This document shows positions 50,026 through 58,372 of a stretch of DNA of 64,000 nt, piece by piece. Under the pieces are notes generated by a model. The model did no database searches. It had not been told where the DNA came from and worked only from the letters and a program-made list of their open reading frames with translations. The translations under genes were made by a program, and so were the position numbers. How positions within the stretch are numbered: position 1 is the stretch's first letter; every line of letters starts with the position of its first letter. The stretch is from Cupidesulfovibrio sp000226255. Its GTDB lineage: Bacteria > Desulfobacterota > Desulfovibrionia > Desulfovibrionales > Desulfovibrionaceae. The stretch is from NCBI RefSeq assembly GCF_003402415.2, contig NZ_AP036014.1:2790001-2854000 (forward strand). Reading direction: 5' to 3'.

Positions 50026-51648
50026 ATGATTATACGCTGCCCGGAATGCCAGTTCGAACGGAGCATCGACAGCAGCAAGATTCCGCCCTCGGCCGCCATC
50101 GCCACCTGTCCCAAGTGCCGTCACCGGTTCCGTTTTCGCGATCTCGCGCCCGGCATGGCCGACGCCGCCGGGGGGGCTTCCGACGCGTCCGCCGCACCGG
50201 CTGCCTCGCGCGCCCACCCGGCCGTGGCCCATACACCGCCACTCCGCGGGCACGGACCAGACGGCCCGAGCGGACAGGCGACAATGCCGGAACAGGTTGA
50301 TGCCATGCCCGGAGCGCCCTTCAACCAGCCAGGGGCGCAGGACGAGGATGACGATCTGCCCGCCACCTTCCGCCGCCCGTCATTCGAGAATTCTTCTGGC
50401 CAGAATTCTTCCGGCCAGAATCCAAACGGGCAGCATCCTTCCGGCCCGGCGGATTCCACAGCGCAGGCCCCCGACGCAGCCGCATTCGACGGCAATTACA
50501 ACGGTGAGGACGACCACGTGGGCGAGCCGCGCCCCATATCCTCCGCCGACGCCGCGCCCTCACCCTCTGGCGGGTCCTCTACCCCCGATATGCCTGACGC
50601 GCCCCGTGCGCCCGTGGCCCAGCAGCCTTCACACGGCCACACCGATCTTTCCCGGCCCGGCGACGACCCGCTGCCCCCCGGTGCGGTGATTCCCGGACGC
50701 GGCTCCTCCCCGGCCCGGGACGATGACCAGAACGGCCAGCCCGGCCAACAAAACGGGCACGGCAACGAACCGCGCCGCCCAGGTTCGCCGCGCGACATCT
50801 GGGACGCCGTGGCCTCCGTGGGCGACCGCTGGCGCAAGCAGTCCGGGCGCGACCCCCGGCCGGGCGATGCCCGCGATGACGGCCCTCGTGACGGGCGCGA
50901 CGGGCGCGACGGGCGCGAGGACGGCGTGTTCGCGACCCACGAACCTGGATCCGACCGCGACCAGCGCGACGCCCGACACCCCGGCGAGCGCGACGCCCCC
51001 CTGCCGCCGTGGGCGGCCTCGGCCCGCAACGAGGTGCCGTGGGAAAACCTGGACCGCCTGGGCTTCTTCCCCGGCCTGTACCAGACCATCCTGCGGGTCA
51101 TGCTGGCCGCGCCGCGCTTCTTTTCCGGGGTGCGCTCCACGGGATCGCTGAAGCGGCCGGTGGCCTTCTACCTGCTGGTGGGCATCTTCCAGTCGCTGAC
51201 GGAACGGCTGTGGTACCTCATGAGCATGCGCGCCTTCGGCGGCTTCATCGATGATCCGCAGTTGAAGGCCTGGATGGGCAGCGTCACCCACGACATGAGC
51301 CTGCCCATGACCCTGCTGCTCTCACCCTTCACCCTGCTGCTGCAACTGGCCGTGCTGGCGGGCCTGTACCACTTCATGATCCGGCTGGTGGAGCCGCGCG
51401 CGGCCGACCTGCCCACCACCGTGCGGGTCATCTCGTACAGCGCCGCGCCCACGGTGCTCAGCGTGGTGCCGCTGGTAGGACCGGTGGTGGGTTCGCTGTG
51501 GTTCGTGGTATGCACGTTCGTGGGCGTGAAATACGCGCACCGGCTGCCCTGGTCGCGCACGGCGCTGGCCATCGGGCCTCTGCTGGGGCTGGGTTTCGCG
51601 CTGACGGTGCAGCTGTTGCGCATGTTCATGTCCTCCGCGCCCATGTAG
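50026..51648 (+). CDS. Zinc-ribbon/disordered-linker/Yip1-type membrane protein
   Basis: 540 aa. Residues 1-33 are an MJ0042-type zinc ribbon (C5-x2-C8 and C28-x2-C31). Residues about 45-325 are Pro/Gly/Ser/Asp-rich and disordered, with two tandem repeats (15-bp units at about 50385-50445; 9-bp units coding G-R-D at about 50894-50922). Residues about 340-540 form a Yip1-like domain with four or five membrane segments. ATG 50026 follows AAAGGATTTCCC. Ribbon cytosolic, tail in the inner membrane; function unknown. Confidence 0.8.
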   Translation: MIIRCPECQFERSIDSSKIPPSAAIATCPKCRHRFRFRDLAPGMADAAGGASDASAAPAASRAHPAVAHTPPLRGHGPDGPSGQATMPEQVDAMPGAPFNQPGAQDEDDDLPATFRRPSFENSSGQNSSGQNPNGQHPSGPADSTAQAPDAAAFDGNYNGEDDHVGEPRPISSADAAPSPSGGSSTPDMPDAPRAPVAQQPSHGHTDLSRPGDDPLPPGAVIPGRGSSPARDDDQNGQPGQQNGHGNEPRRPGSPRDIWDAVASVGDRWRKQSGRDPRPGDARDDGPRDGRDGRDGREDGVFATHEPGSDRDQRDARHPGERDAPLPPWAASARNEVPWENLDRLGFFPGLYQTILRVMLAAPRFFSGVRSTGSLKRPVAFYLLVGIFQSLTERLWYLMSMRAFGGFIDDPQLKAWMGSVTHDMSLPMTLLLSPFTLLLQLAVLAGLYHFMIRLVEPRAADLPTTVRVISYSAAPTVLSVVPLVGPVVGSLWFVVCTFVGVKYAHRLPWSRTALAIGPLLGLGFALTVQLLRMFMSSAPM

Positions 51649-51816
51649 CCGCGCACAGGTTGCCGGGCCGCGCGGGCGGCCGGTCGGCCCGGCTCCATTC
51701 CCGCAAGAACGGGAACCGCCCGGCAACGGGCGTGACAGGCAAAGCCGCGCATCCCCCGGAGGGATGCCAAGAAGCCACCGGAACGGCGACCCAGGCAAGA
51801 GTCCGGGGAGGCGGCC

Positions 51817-52152
51817 ATGTTCAGAAAACTGCGCGCCCTGTGGAACGAACTGCAAGAACGGCGCAGACACGCCCGTGAAATCGCGCCGCGCACCATCCGC
51901 GACCAGGCCGCCGAACTGCGCGAACTGGCGGAGATCGCCGAGCGGGTGTCGCCCGTGGACGCCGAGACGCTGGTGCGGCTGCGGCGCATCCGCCACGAAA
52001 TGAACGACCTCATGGACCTTACCCGCCGCCCGGAATTCCACCGCATTCCCGCCCAGCGCAGGCTGGACCTGCACAACGGCATCCAGCGCACCCGCGAACA
52101 GATCCTGGAATCGGCCCAGGCCGCGCCCACGCCCACCCCGCGCCTGCAATAG
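51817..52152 (+). CDS. Small helical hypothetical protein
   Basis: Not recognised. 111 aa, highly charged and almost entirely helical (LRALWNELQERRRHAREI, AAELRELAEIAERV), no cysteine or membrane segment, Pro/Thr tail. Good SD GGGGAGGCGGCC and codon use like its neighbours, so a real gene. Confidence 0.75.
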   Translation: MFRKLRALWNELQERRRHAREIAPRTIRDQAAELRELAEIAERVSPVDAETLVRLRRIRHEMNDLMDLTRRPEFHRIPAQRRLDLHNGIQRTREQILESAQAAPTPTPRLQ

Positions 52153-52376
52153 GCAGGCGGGCCGGATACGGCAACGCCCGCTGCCCCGCTTCCCACTCGC
52201 CCCCGGCAGCCGTACGCCAACCGGCCCGGGAGCCTTCACATTCCCTGATATATCACGGCACCATTCTTGCTTCGGCATGGTCACCATCCGTCCGCGCGAC
52301 GGCTTTCCGACATCACCGCCACGCGCCCGTCCGTCACGACGGCCACAGGCGCGCGGTCATTCCCGGAGCGTTGTCC

Positions 52377-53111
52377 ATGTCCCTGATGTTCCGCCTGCCC
52401 ACCTCGCCAGCCCGCGCCCGGCGGCTTGCCGCGCGCCTTGCCCTGCTCCTGCTGCTTGCCGCCCTGCTGCCCCTGGCCGCATCCTGTTCCGGGCCGCCCA
52501 AGGCCGGGGTGAACATCGACCTCGCCAGCCAGCCCACCTTCTACATGGACGACTGGGTGCGGCGCGGCAATCCGCAGGTCAGCGTGCGGCCGACAACCCC
52601 GCCCAACCGACCGCTGACCGCGCTGTTCGTGCCCTTCCGGGTCACGCAGCAGATGGACAAACCGAGCTACGTGGGGCTCGAGGTGTCTCGCCAGATCTGG
52701 CAGACGTGGCTGTCGGAAAAGGTCTTCCCGGTCATCGAGTTCGCGGAGACAGCCACCCCCTACCGCCGGGACGTGGCCATGCAGTTGGCCGCCCAGCGCG
52801 GGGCGCAACTGCTCATCGGCGGGTACGTCAGCCATTACGTCAACGGCGGCACCTCGGGCGATTCCAAGCTGTCGGTGTCCATGGAAATCTGGGACATGAA
52901 CACCGGCCAGATGATCTGGGCCATGGGCCACGCCGGGGTCATGGAACACCAGTTCGCCAACGATTTCCTGCTGTTCTCCGCCAAGTCGCGCATGCCCAGC
53001 GACCCCATGTGGGCCATCATCCAGACCGTTTCGTGGGACATGGCGCAAGAGGTCAAACTGTGGATCAACCCGCCCGCGCCACGTGGGCTGTCAAAGGAAC
53101 CGGCGTTCTAG
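52377..53111 (+). CDS. Predicted lipoprotein
   Basis: 244 aa with an N-terminal basic region, hydrophobic core and lipobox LAAS-C37, hence lipid-anchored. The mature part reads like a small alpha/beta domain (TALFVPFRVTQQMDKPSY, GAQLLIGGYVSHYVNGGTSG, VSMEIWDMNTGQMIWAMGH), reminiscent of CsgG/LpoB-type periplasmic domains, though this is only a resemblance. ATG 52377 follows CGGAGCGTTGTCC. It precedes the heme cluster by 372 bp. Confidence 0.78.
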   Translation: MSLMFRLPTSPARARRLAARLALLLLLAALLPLAASCSGPPKAGVNIDLASQPTFYMDDWVRRGNPQVSVRPTTPPNRPLTALFVPFRVTQQMDKPSYVGLEVSRQIWQTWLSEKVFPVIEFAETATPYRRDVAMQLAAQRGAQLLIGGYVSHYVNGGTSGDSKLSVSMEIWDMNTGQMIWAMGHAGVMEHQFANDFLLFSAKSRMPSDPMWAIIQTVSWDMAQEVKLWINPPAPRGLSKEPAF

Positions 53112-53483
53112 GATTTTCCGGCCGGGTCGCCACGCGGCCCGGTCGCTCCTTTTCCGCGCCGTGGCCTCGGCGTGCGCCCCGGTTCCAGTGCCAGGCTCCA
53201 CTGCCCCGGCTTCACCGCCCGGTTCCGGCCCCTTCACTCTTCCCCGCCGCCGTCCTGTTCCCTTCGCGCGCACCGCGCCCGCTTTGCCAAGCCCCGCGCC
53301 GGGTTGCCGCCATTCCCTTTGCTGCGCTCCGGTTTCAACTCCGCCGGGGCGGGTTGCTTTCCCTCCGCCACGATTTATGCTAGGGCGTGAGGACGTTTTT
53401 CCGGTGCCAGCCCGCCGCGCTACGCCCCGTGCCCCAAGGCCGGGGCCTCTCTTGTCAGCGCGCCCGGCGGCCAGCCAACAGGA
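53112..53483. other. 372-bp leader region of the heme cluster with candidate promoter
   Basis: TTGCTT (53354-53359), 16-bp spacer, TATGCT (53376-53381) is the best promoter, leaving about 95 bases of leader to ahbC. Upstream is Pro-codon-like low complexity (CCGGTT/GCC runs) without a gene. Confidence 0.5.
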
Positions 53484-54671
53484 GTGAGAATGATCGGCAT
53501 CTCCAAGCTTTACTGTGGTCAGGTCGAGCCTTCGGACGCCCTTCGCTACGGGCGTCATTCGGGCCAGCTTCCCTCCCACCTGCTCCAGTTCTCCAAGGAC
53601 AAGAAACCGGTTGTGGTCTGGAACATGACCCGCCGTTGCAATCTGAAGTGCGTGCACTGTTACGCCCAGGCCGTTGACCCCGAAGGCAAGGACGAAATCT
53701 CCACCGAACAGGGCAAGGCCATCATCGACGACCTGGCCGCCTACGGCGCGCCGGTCATGCTCTTTTCCGGCGGCGAGCCGCTGGTGCGCCAGGACCTGGT
53801 GGAACTGGCCAAGCACGCCACCACCAAGGGCATGCGCGCGGTCATCTCCACCAACGGCACCCTGATCACCAAGCAGAAGGCCCGCGAACTGAAGGAAGTG
53901 GGCCTGTCCTACGTGGGCATCTCGCTGGACGGCGGCGAGGAAGTGCACGACAAGTTCCGCGCCGTGCCCGGTTCCTACCGCCGCGCGCTGGAAGGCATCG
54001 AGAACTGCAAGGCCGAAGGGCTGAAGGTGGGGCTGCGCTTCACCATCAACAAGCGCAACCAGGGCGAGGTGCCCAAGCTCTTCCAACTGCTGCGTGACCT
54101 TGAAGTGCCGCGCATCTGCTTCTACCACCTGGTCTACTCCGGCCGGGGCTCCGAACTGATCAAGGAAGACCTGGACCACGCCGAAACCCGCGCCATGGTC
54201 GACCTGATCATGGACAAGACGCGCGAGCTGTTCGACGCCGGGCTGCCCAAGGAAGTGCTGACCGTGGACAACCACGCCGACGGCCCCTACGTGTGGATGC
54301 GCATGCTGAAGGAAGACCCCAAGCGCGCCGCCGAGGTGTTCGAGCTGCTCCAGTACAACGAGGGCAACAACTCCGGTCGCGGCATCGGCTGCATCTCGTG
54401 GGACGGCAAGGTGCATCCCGACCAGTTCTGGCGTCAGCACGTGGTGGGCAACGTTCTGGAACGTCCCTTCTCGCAGATCTGGGACGACCCGAACATCGAA
54501 CTGCTGCACAAGCTGAAGGACAAGAAGCAGCACGTGGGCGGCCGCTGCGCCACCTGCCGCTTCCTGAACATCTGCGGCGGCAACTTCCGCGCCCGCGCCG
54601 AAGCCTACTACGGCGACATCTGGGCGCAGGACCCGGCCTGCTACCTGAGCGACGACGAAATCCGCGCGTAG
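53484..54671 (+). CDS. ahbC: 12,18-didecarboxysiroheme deacetylase (radical SAM)
   Basis: Siroheme-dependent heme pathway: removes two acetate side chains from didecarboxysiroheme to give iron-coproporphyrin III. 395 aa. Radical SAM cysteines C50-x3-C54-x2-C57 in MTRRCNLKCVHCYAQ, SAM site FSGGEPLVR, and a C-terminal SPASM-like cluster region (GIGCISWDGKVHPDQFW, CATCRFLNICGGNFR). The MIGISKLYCG start and overall pattern separate it from AhbD. SD CAGGAGTGAGA. First gene of the cluster. Confidence 0.9.
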   Translation: MRMIGISKLYCGQVEPSDALRYGRHSGQLPSHLLQFSKDKKPVVVWNMTRRCNLKCVHCYAQAVDPEGKDEISTEQGKAIIDDLAAYGAPVMLFSGGEPLVRQDLVELAKHATTKGMRAVISTNGTLITKQKARELKEVGLSYVGISLDGGEEVHDKFRAVPGSYRRALEGIENCKAEGLKVGLRFTINKRNQGEVPKLFQLLRDLEVPRICFYHLVYSGRGSELIKEDLDHAETRAMVDLIMDKTRELFDAGLPKEVLTVDNHADGPYVWMRMLKEDPKRAAEVFELLQYNEGNNSGRGIGCISWDGKVHPDQFWRQHVVGNVLERPFSQIWDDPNIELLHKLKDKKQHVGGRCATCRFLNICGGNFRARAEAYYGDIWAQDPACYLSDDEIRA

Positions 54672-54704
54672 GGGCACCCCGCGCCGGAGCCATACCCGCA
54701 TGAC

Positions 54705-54733
54705 GACGCCCGGACGGCCCATGGCCGTCCGGG
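54705..54733. repeat. Perfect 13-bp hairpin between ahbC and hemB
   Basis: CGCCCGGACGGCC, 3-base loop, exact complement. No U-run; probably an mRNA processing or stability structure in the operon, or a weak terminator. Confidence 0.75.
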
Positions 54734-54833
54734 CGCACGCTCCGCCGCCAAGGCCCCAGCCGGGCCGCATCGCCGCATCACTGCCGGGCGCGCCGCGCGA
54801 AGCGTTTCAACCCTGCCTATTCCAGGAGACGGC

Positions 54834-55835
54834 ATGTCCGAATTCGGGGACTTCTTTCGGGGGCGCAGACTGCGCCGCACCGCCGCCCTGCGCGAAATCG
54901 TGCGCGAAACCGCGCTGCGCGCGGCCGACCTGATGATGGCCTACTTCGTGGTGGAAACCGACGACCCCACGTTCCGCAAGGAAATCGGGGCCATGCCCGG
55001 CCAGTACCAGCTTTCGCTGCAGGAACTGGAGAAACAGGTGGAAGCGGCCGTGGCCACGGGCCTGCGCAGCTGCATCCTGTTCGGCATCCCCAAGGAGAAG
55101 GACTATCGCGGCAGCGAGGCCTACAACAAGGACGGCGTGGTGCAGCAGGCCGTGCGCCTGCTGAAGAAGCGCTGGCCGAACCTTGTGGTGTGCACCGACG
55201 TGTGCCTGTGCGAATACACCGACCACGGCCACTGCGGCCTGGTGCGCCAGGGCGACACGTCGGGCGAGGTGCACAACGACCCCACCCTGTCGCTGCTGGC
55301 CAAGACCGCCGTGAGCCACGCCGAGGCCGGGGCCGACATCGTGGCCCCCTCGGACATGATGGACGGCCGGGTGCAGGCCATCCGCCGGGCACTGGACCAG
55401 AACGGGTACAGCCACATCCCGGTCATGTCGTATGCGGTGAAGTACGCATCAAGCTTCTACGGCCCGTTCCGCGAGGCGGCCGAATCCACCCCGCAGTTCG
55501 GCGACCGCAAGACCTACCAGATGGACCCCGCCAACCGGGTGGAGGCCATGCGCGAGGCGGCGGCCGACATCGCCGAGGGCGCGGACATGCTCATCGTAAA
55601 GCCCGCCGGGCCGTACCTGGACATCATCCGCGACGTGCGCGAGCGCTTCGACGTGCCCGTGGCCGCCTACCAGGTGAGCGGCGAATATTCCATGATCCGC
55701 GCGGCCGGGCTGAACGGCTGGATCAACGAGGACGCCGTGGTCATGGAATCGCTGCTGGGCATCAAGCGCGCCGGGGCCGGGCTGATCATCACCTACTTTA
55801 CCGAAGACCTGCTGCGCAAAGGGCTGGTGAACTAG
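54834..55835 (+). CDS. hemB: Porphobilinogen synthase (delta-aminolevulinate dehydratase)
   Basis: Joins two 5-aminolevulinates into porphobilinogen. 333 aa. Zinc-type active site C124, C126, C134 (VCLCEYTDHGHC), Schiff-base lysines K203 (SYAVKYASSFYG) and K256 (MLIVKPAGPYLD). SD CAGGAGACGGC. The ahbD start follows one base after the stop. Confidence 0.98.
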   Translation: MSEFGDFFRGRRLRRTAALREIVRETALRAADLMMAYFVVETDDPTFRKEIGAMPGQYQLSLQELEKQVEAAVATGLRSCILFGIPKEKDYRGSEAYNKDGVVQQAVRLLKKRWPNLVVCTDVCLCEYTDHGHCGLVRQGDTSGEVHNDPTLSLLAKTAVSHAEAGADIVAPSDMMDGRVQAIRRALDQNGYSHIPVMSYAVKYASSFYGPFREAAESTPQFGDRKTYQMDPANRVEAMREAAADIAEGADMLIVKPAGPYLDIIRDVRERFDVPVAAYQVSGEYSMIRAAGLNGWINEDAVVMESLLGIKRAGAGLIITYFTEDLLRKGLVN

Positions 55836-55836
55836 C

Positions 55837-57114
55837 ATGAGCCATCCGCAACACCCCGGCGACGAACGCAAGGCCGGACACCCCGCCAGCATGGGCGGAC
55901 ATCCGGCCAGCCCGCAGGGCGGTCATCCGCACGGACACCCCGGTGGCCATCCTGGCGGCGGCCATCCCGGCGGGCATCCTGCTGGGCATCCCGCAAGCAT
56001 GGGCGGCCACCCCACCGGCGTAGGCGCGCCGCAGATGCCGCGCACCCTGCCCGACGGCACCCCCACCTGCAAGCTCATCGCGTGGGAGGTGACCCGCTCG
56101 TGCAACCTGGCCTGCAAGCACTGCCGGGCCGAAGCGCACGAAGAACCCTACCCCGGCGAATTCTCCACAGCCGAGGCCAAGGCCCTCATCGACACCTTTC
56201 CGCAGGTGGGCAACCCCATCATCATCTTCACTGGGGGCGACCCCATGATGCGGCACGACGTGTACGAGCTTATCGCGTACGCCACCGGCCTTGGCCTGCG
56301 CTGCGTCATGTCGCCCAACGGCACCCTGATCACGCCGGAAACGGCCCGCAAGATGAAGGAAGCAGGCGTGCAGCGCTGCTCCATCTCCATCGACGGGCCG
56401 GACGCCGCCAGCCACGACGCCTTCCGGGGCGTGCCCGGCGCGTTCGACGCTTCCCTGCGGGGCATAGAGTACCTGAAGCAGGCGGGCATCGAATTCCAGA
56501 TCAACACCACCGTCACCCGAGACAACCTCGGCAGCTTCAAGGACATCTTCACGCTGTGCGAGCGCATCGGCGCGGCGGCGTGGCACATCTTCCTGCTGGT
56601 GCCCACCGGGCGCGCGGCGGGCCTTGGCGACCAGGTCATCTCGGCCACGGAATACGAGGAAGTGCTGAACTGGTTCTACGACTTCCGCAAGACCACCTCC
56701 ATGCACCTCAAGGCCACCTGCGCGCCGCACTACTACCGCATCATGCGCCAGCGGGCCAAGGAAGAGGGCCTGGCCGTGACGCCCGACACCTTCGGCATGG
56801 ACGCCATGACGCGCGGGTGCCTTGGCGGCATCGGGTTCTGCTTCATCAGCCACGTGGGCCAGGTGCAGCCGTGCGGCTACCTGGAACTGGACTGCGGCAA
56901 CGTGCGCGAAACGCCCTTTCCCGAAATCTGGCGCAACACGCACCACTTCAAGCAGTTCCGCGACCAGGAAGCTTACACCGGCAAGTGCGGCCCCTGCGAA
57001 TACCACAAGGTGTGCGGCGGCTGCCGGGCGCGCGCCTACAACATGAGCGGCGACCACATGGCCGAGGAACCGCTGTGCTCGTACACCCCACGGCGCACCG
57101 GCGCGTGCCGCTGA
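55837..57114 (+). CDS. ahbD: AdoMet-dependent heme synthase (radical SAM) with His-rich N-terminus
   Basis: Last step of the siroheme-dependent pathway: oxidative decarboxylation of two propionates of Fe-coproporphyrin III to heme b. 425 aa. Residues 1-61 contain 12 histidines, mostly as G-H-P; the catalytic part starts near residue 76 with C89-x3-C93-x2-C96 (SCNLACKHC), SAM site FTGGDPMMR, LKATCAPHYYRIMRQRAKEE typical of AhbD, and C-terminal cluster cysteines (CGYLELDCGN, CGPCEYHKVCGGCRA). Weak SD; coupled to hemB. Confidence 0.9.
   Translation: MSHPQHPGDERKAGHPASMGGHPASPQGGHPHGHPGGHPGGGHPGGHPAGHPASMGGHPTGVGAPQMPRTLPDGTPTCKLIAWEVTRSCNLACKHCRAEAHEEPYPGEFSTAEAKALIDTFPQVGNPIIIFTGGDPMMRHDVYELIAYATGLGLRCVMSPNGTLITPETARKMKEAGVQRCSISIDGPDAASHDAFRGVPGAFDASLRGIEYLKQAGIEFQINTTVTRDNLGSFKDIFTLCERIGAAAWHIFLLVPTGRAAGLGDQVISATEYEEVLNWFYDFRKTTSMHLKATCAPHYYRIMRQRAKEEGLAVTPDTFGMDAMTRGCLGGIGFCFISHVGQVQPCGYLELDCGNVRETPFPEIWRNTHHFKQFRDQEAYTGKCGPCEYHKVCGGCRARAYNMSGDHMAEEPLCSYTPRRTGACR
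55915..56020 (+). repeat. Degenerate 12-bp repeat coding the His-Pro-Gly region of AhbD
   Basis: Units of the form GGNCATCCYGSC recur about eight times, giving G-H-P-[GA]. Confidence 0.75.
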
Positions 57115-57124
57115 CGGAGGCCCC

Positions 57125-57604
57125 ATGACCGCATCCCACGCCGCGACGGACTCCCTGGACCAGATCGACAAGCGCATCCTGGACGTGATCCAGTCGGACT
57201 TTCCGCTGGAATCGCGCCCCTACGCCGCCATCGGCGAAAAGTGCGACATAACGGAAGCGGAGGCGCTGGCCCGGGTGCGCGCCATGCGCGAGCGCAAGCT
57301 CATCCGCCGCATCGGGGCCAATTTCCAGTCGGCCAAGCTGGGCTTTCGCTCCACGCTGTGCGCGGCCAAGGTGCCGGACGAGGCCATGGACGAATTCGTG
57401 GCCGAGGTAAACCGCCACGTGGGCGTCACCCACAACTACCTGCGCAACCACGAATACAACATCTGGTTCACCTGCATCGGCCCTTCGTGGGACAGCGTGT
57501 GCGCCACCCTGGCCGAGATCACCGCGAAGACGGGCATCGCCATCCTGAACCTGCCCGCCACCAAGTTGTTCAAGATCAAGGTGGATTTCCAGATGGGTGA
57601 CTAG
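57125..57604 (+). CDS. Siroheme decarboxylase subunit (AhbA/AhbB, AsnC/Lrp-like family)
   Basis: Converts siroheme to 12,18-didecarboxysiroheme. 159 aa: N-terminal winged-helix region (LDQIDKRILDVIQSDFPLE, ERKLIRRIGANFQS) and C-terminal AsnC-like domain with THNYLRNHEYNIWFTCIG, the family pattern around the substrate site. It is not a regulator despite the fold. AhbA and AhbB normally pair; only one is here and I cannot assign which, so the partner must be elsewhere. SD ACGGAGGCCCC. Confidence 0.88.
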   Translation: MTASHAATDSLDQIDKRILDVIQSDFPLESRPYAAIGEKCDITEAEALARVRAMRERKLIRRIGANFQSAKLGFRSTLCAAKVPDEAMDEFVAEVNRHVGVTHNYLRNHEYNIWFTCIGPSWDSVCATLAEITAKTGIAILNLPATKLFKIKVDFQMGD

Positions 57605-57632
57605 CCCTCAGGAATACACCGCAGTTGCAGAC

Positions 57633-57672
57633 AAAGGCCCCGGACGTGTCACTGGCATGTCCGGGGCTTTTT
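57633..57672 (+). terminator. Terminator of the heme cluster
   Basis: GCCCCGGAC stem with complement GTCCGGGGC followed by TTTTT, 30 bp after the last gene. Confidence 0.92.
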
Positions 57673-57794
57673 GCGTGCGTCCGGGCAAGGGGGGACTGGC
57701 CCACGACATTTATCCAAACACCTAAAGTCCAGCCGTCATTCCGCCGTCGCCCCAACGGCATGACGCGCCGCCCCGTCCGTGTTATGCACGAGCC

Positions 57795-58247
57795 ATGACC
57801 ATGCTCACCTTGCTCTCCGCCGTCGCCGCGCTCGTGGCCACCCTCTGCCTTGCCGCCATCACCCTGCTGCACGGGGCATGGGTTCTGGGCTCCACCCTGT
57901 GGCTCGACAGGATCATTCCCCGCACGCCCGATGCGGCAGGCGGCCGCCCCCTGTTCGCCCCCTCGCGCGGGCTCACCGGCGTGGTCACCCTGGCCTTCGC
58001 CCTGCTGGCGCTGCTGCCGGGCCTGACCCTGGGCTGGCTGCCCCTGCCGCCGCCCCGCATGGCCCCCACGCTGTGCCTGGGCGCGGCGTTCATCTTCGTG
58101 GTGCGGGCCATTGGCGACTTTCGGTACTGCGGCCTGTTCCGGCGCATCCGCTCCACCACCTTCGCCCATTGGGATGCCCGGCTGTACACACCGCTGTGCC
58201 TGCTGCTGGCCGCCTGCTACGGCCTGTTGGGCACCGCGCCCCGCTGA
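57795..58247 (+). CDS. DUF3995 membrane protein
   Basis: 150 aa, four hydrophobic segments, with the family end RAIGDFRYCGLFRRIRSTTFAHWDARLYTPLC (short form: AIGDFRYCGLF, DARLYTPLC). Function unknown. SD poor. Stands between the heme terminator and rtcB. Confidence 0.75.
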   Translation: MTMLTLLSAVAALVATLCLAAITLLHGAWVLGSTLWLDRIIPRTPDAAGGRPLFAPSRGLTGVVTLAFALLALLPGLTLGWLPLPPPRMAPTLCLGAAFIFVVRAIGDFRYCGLFRRIRSTTFAHWDARLYTPLCLLLAACYGLLGTAPR

Positions 58248-58372
58248 CGGGCGTCGGCGGCCGCAGCCATCCCCTGCCACCTGCGGGCATCTGCGGGCGT
58301 CCATCGGCATCCTTCGCATTCCACGAATGTCCACGCCTTGCCCCTGCCCGCCCCCTACCCTATGAAAGGGAC

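Noticed and set aside
57125..57604. Lrp/AsnC-type transcription regulator
   Set aside because: The fold is shared, but the heme-cluster setting and the THNYLRNHEYNIWFT pattern fit siroheme decarboxylase subunits.
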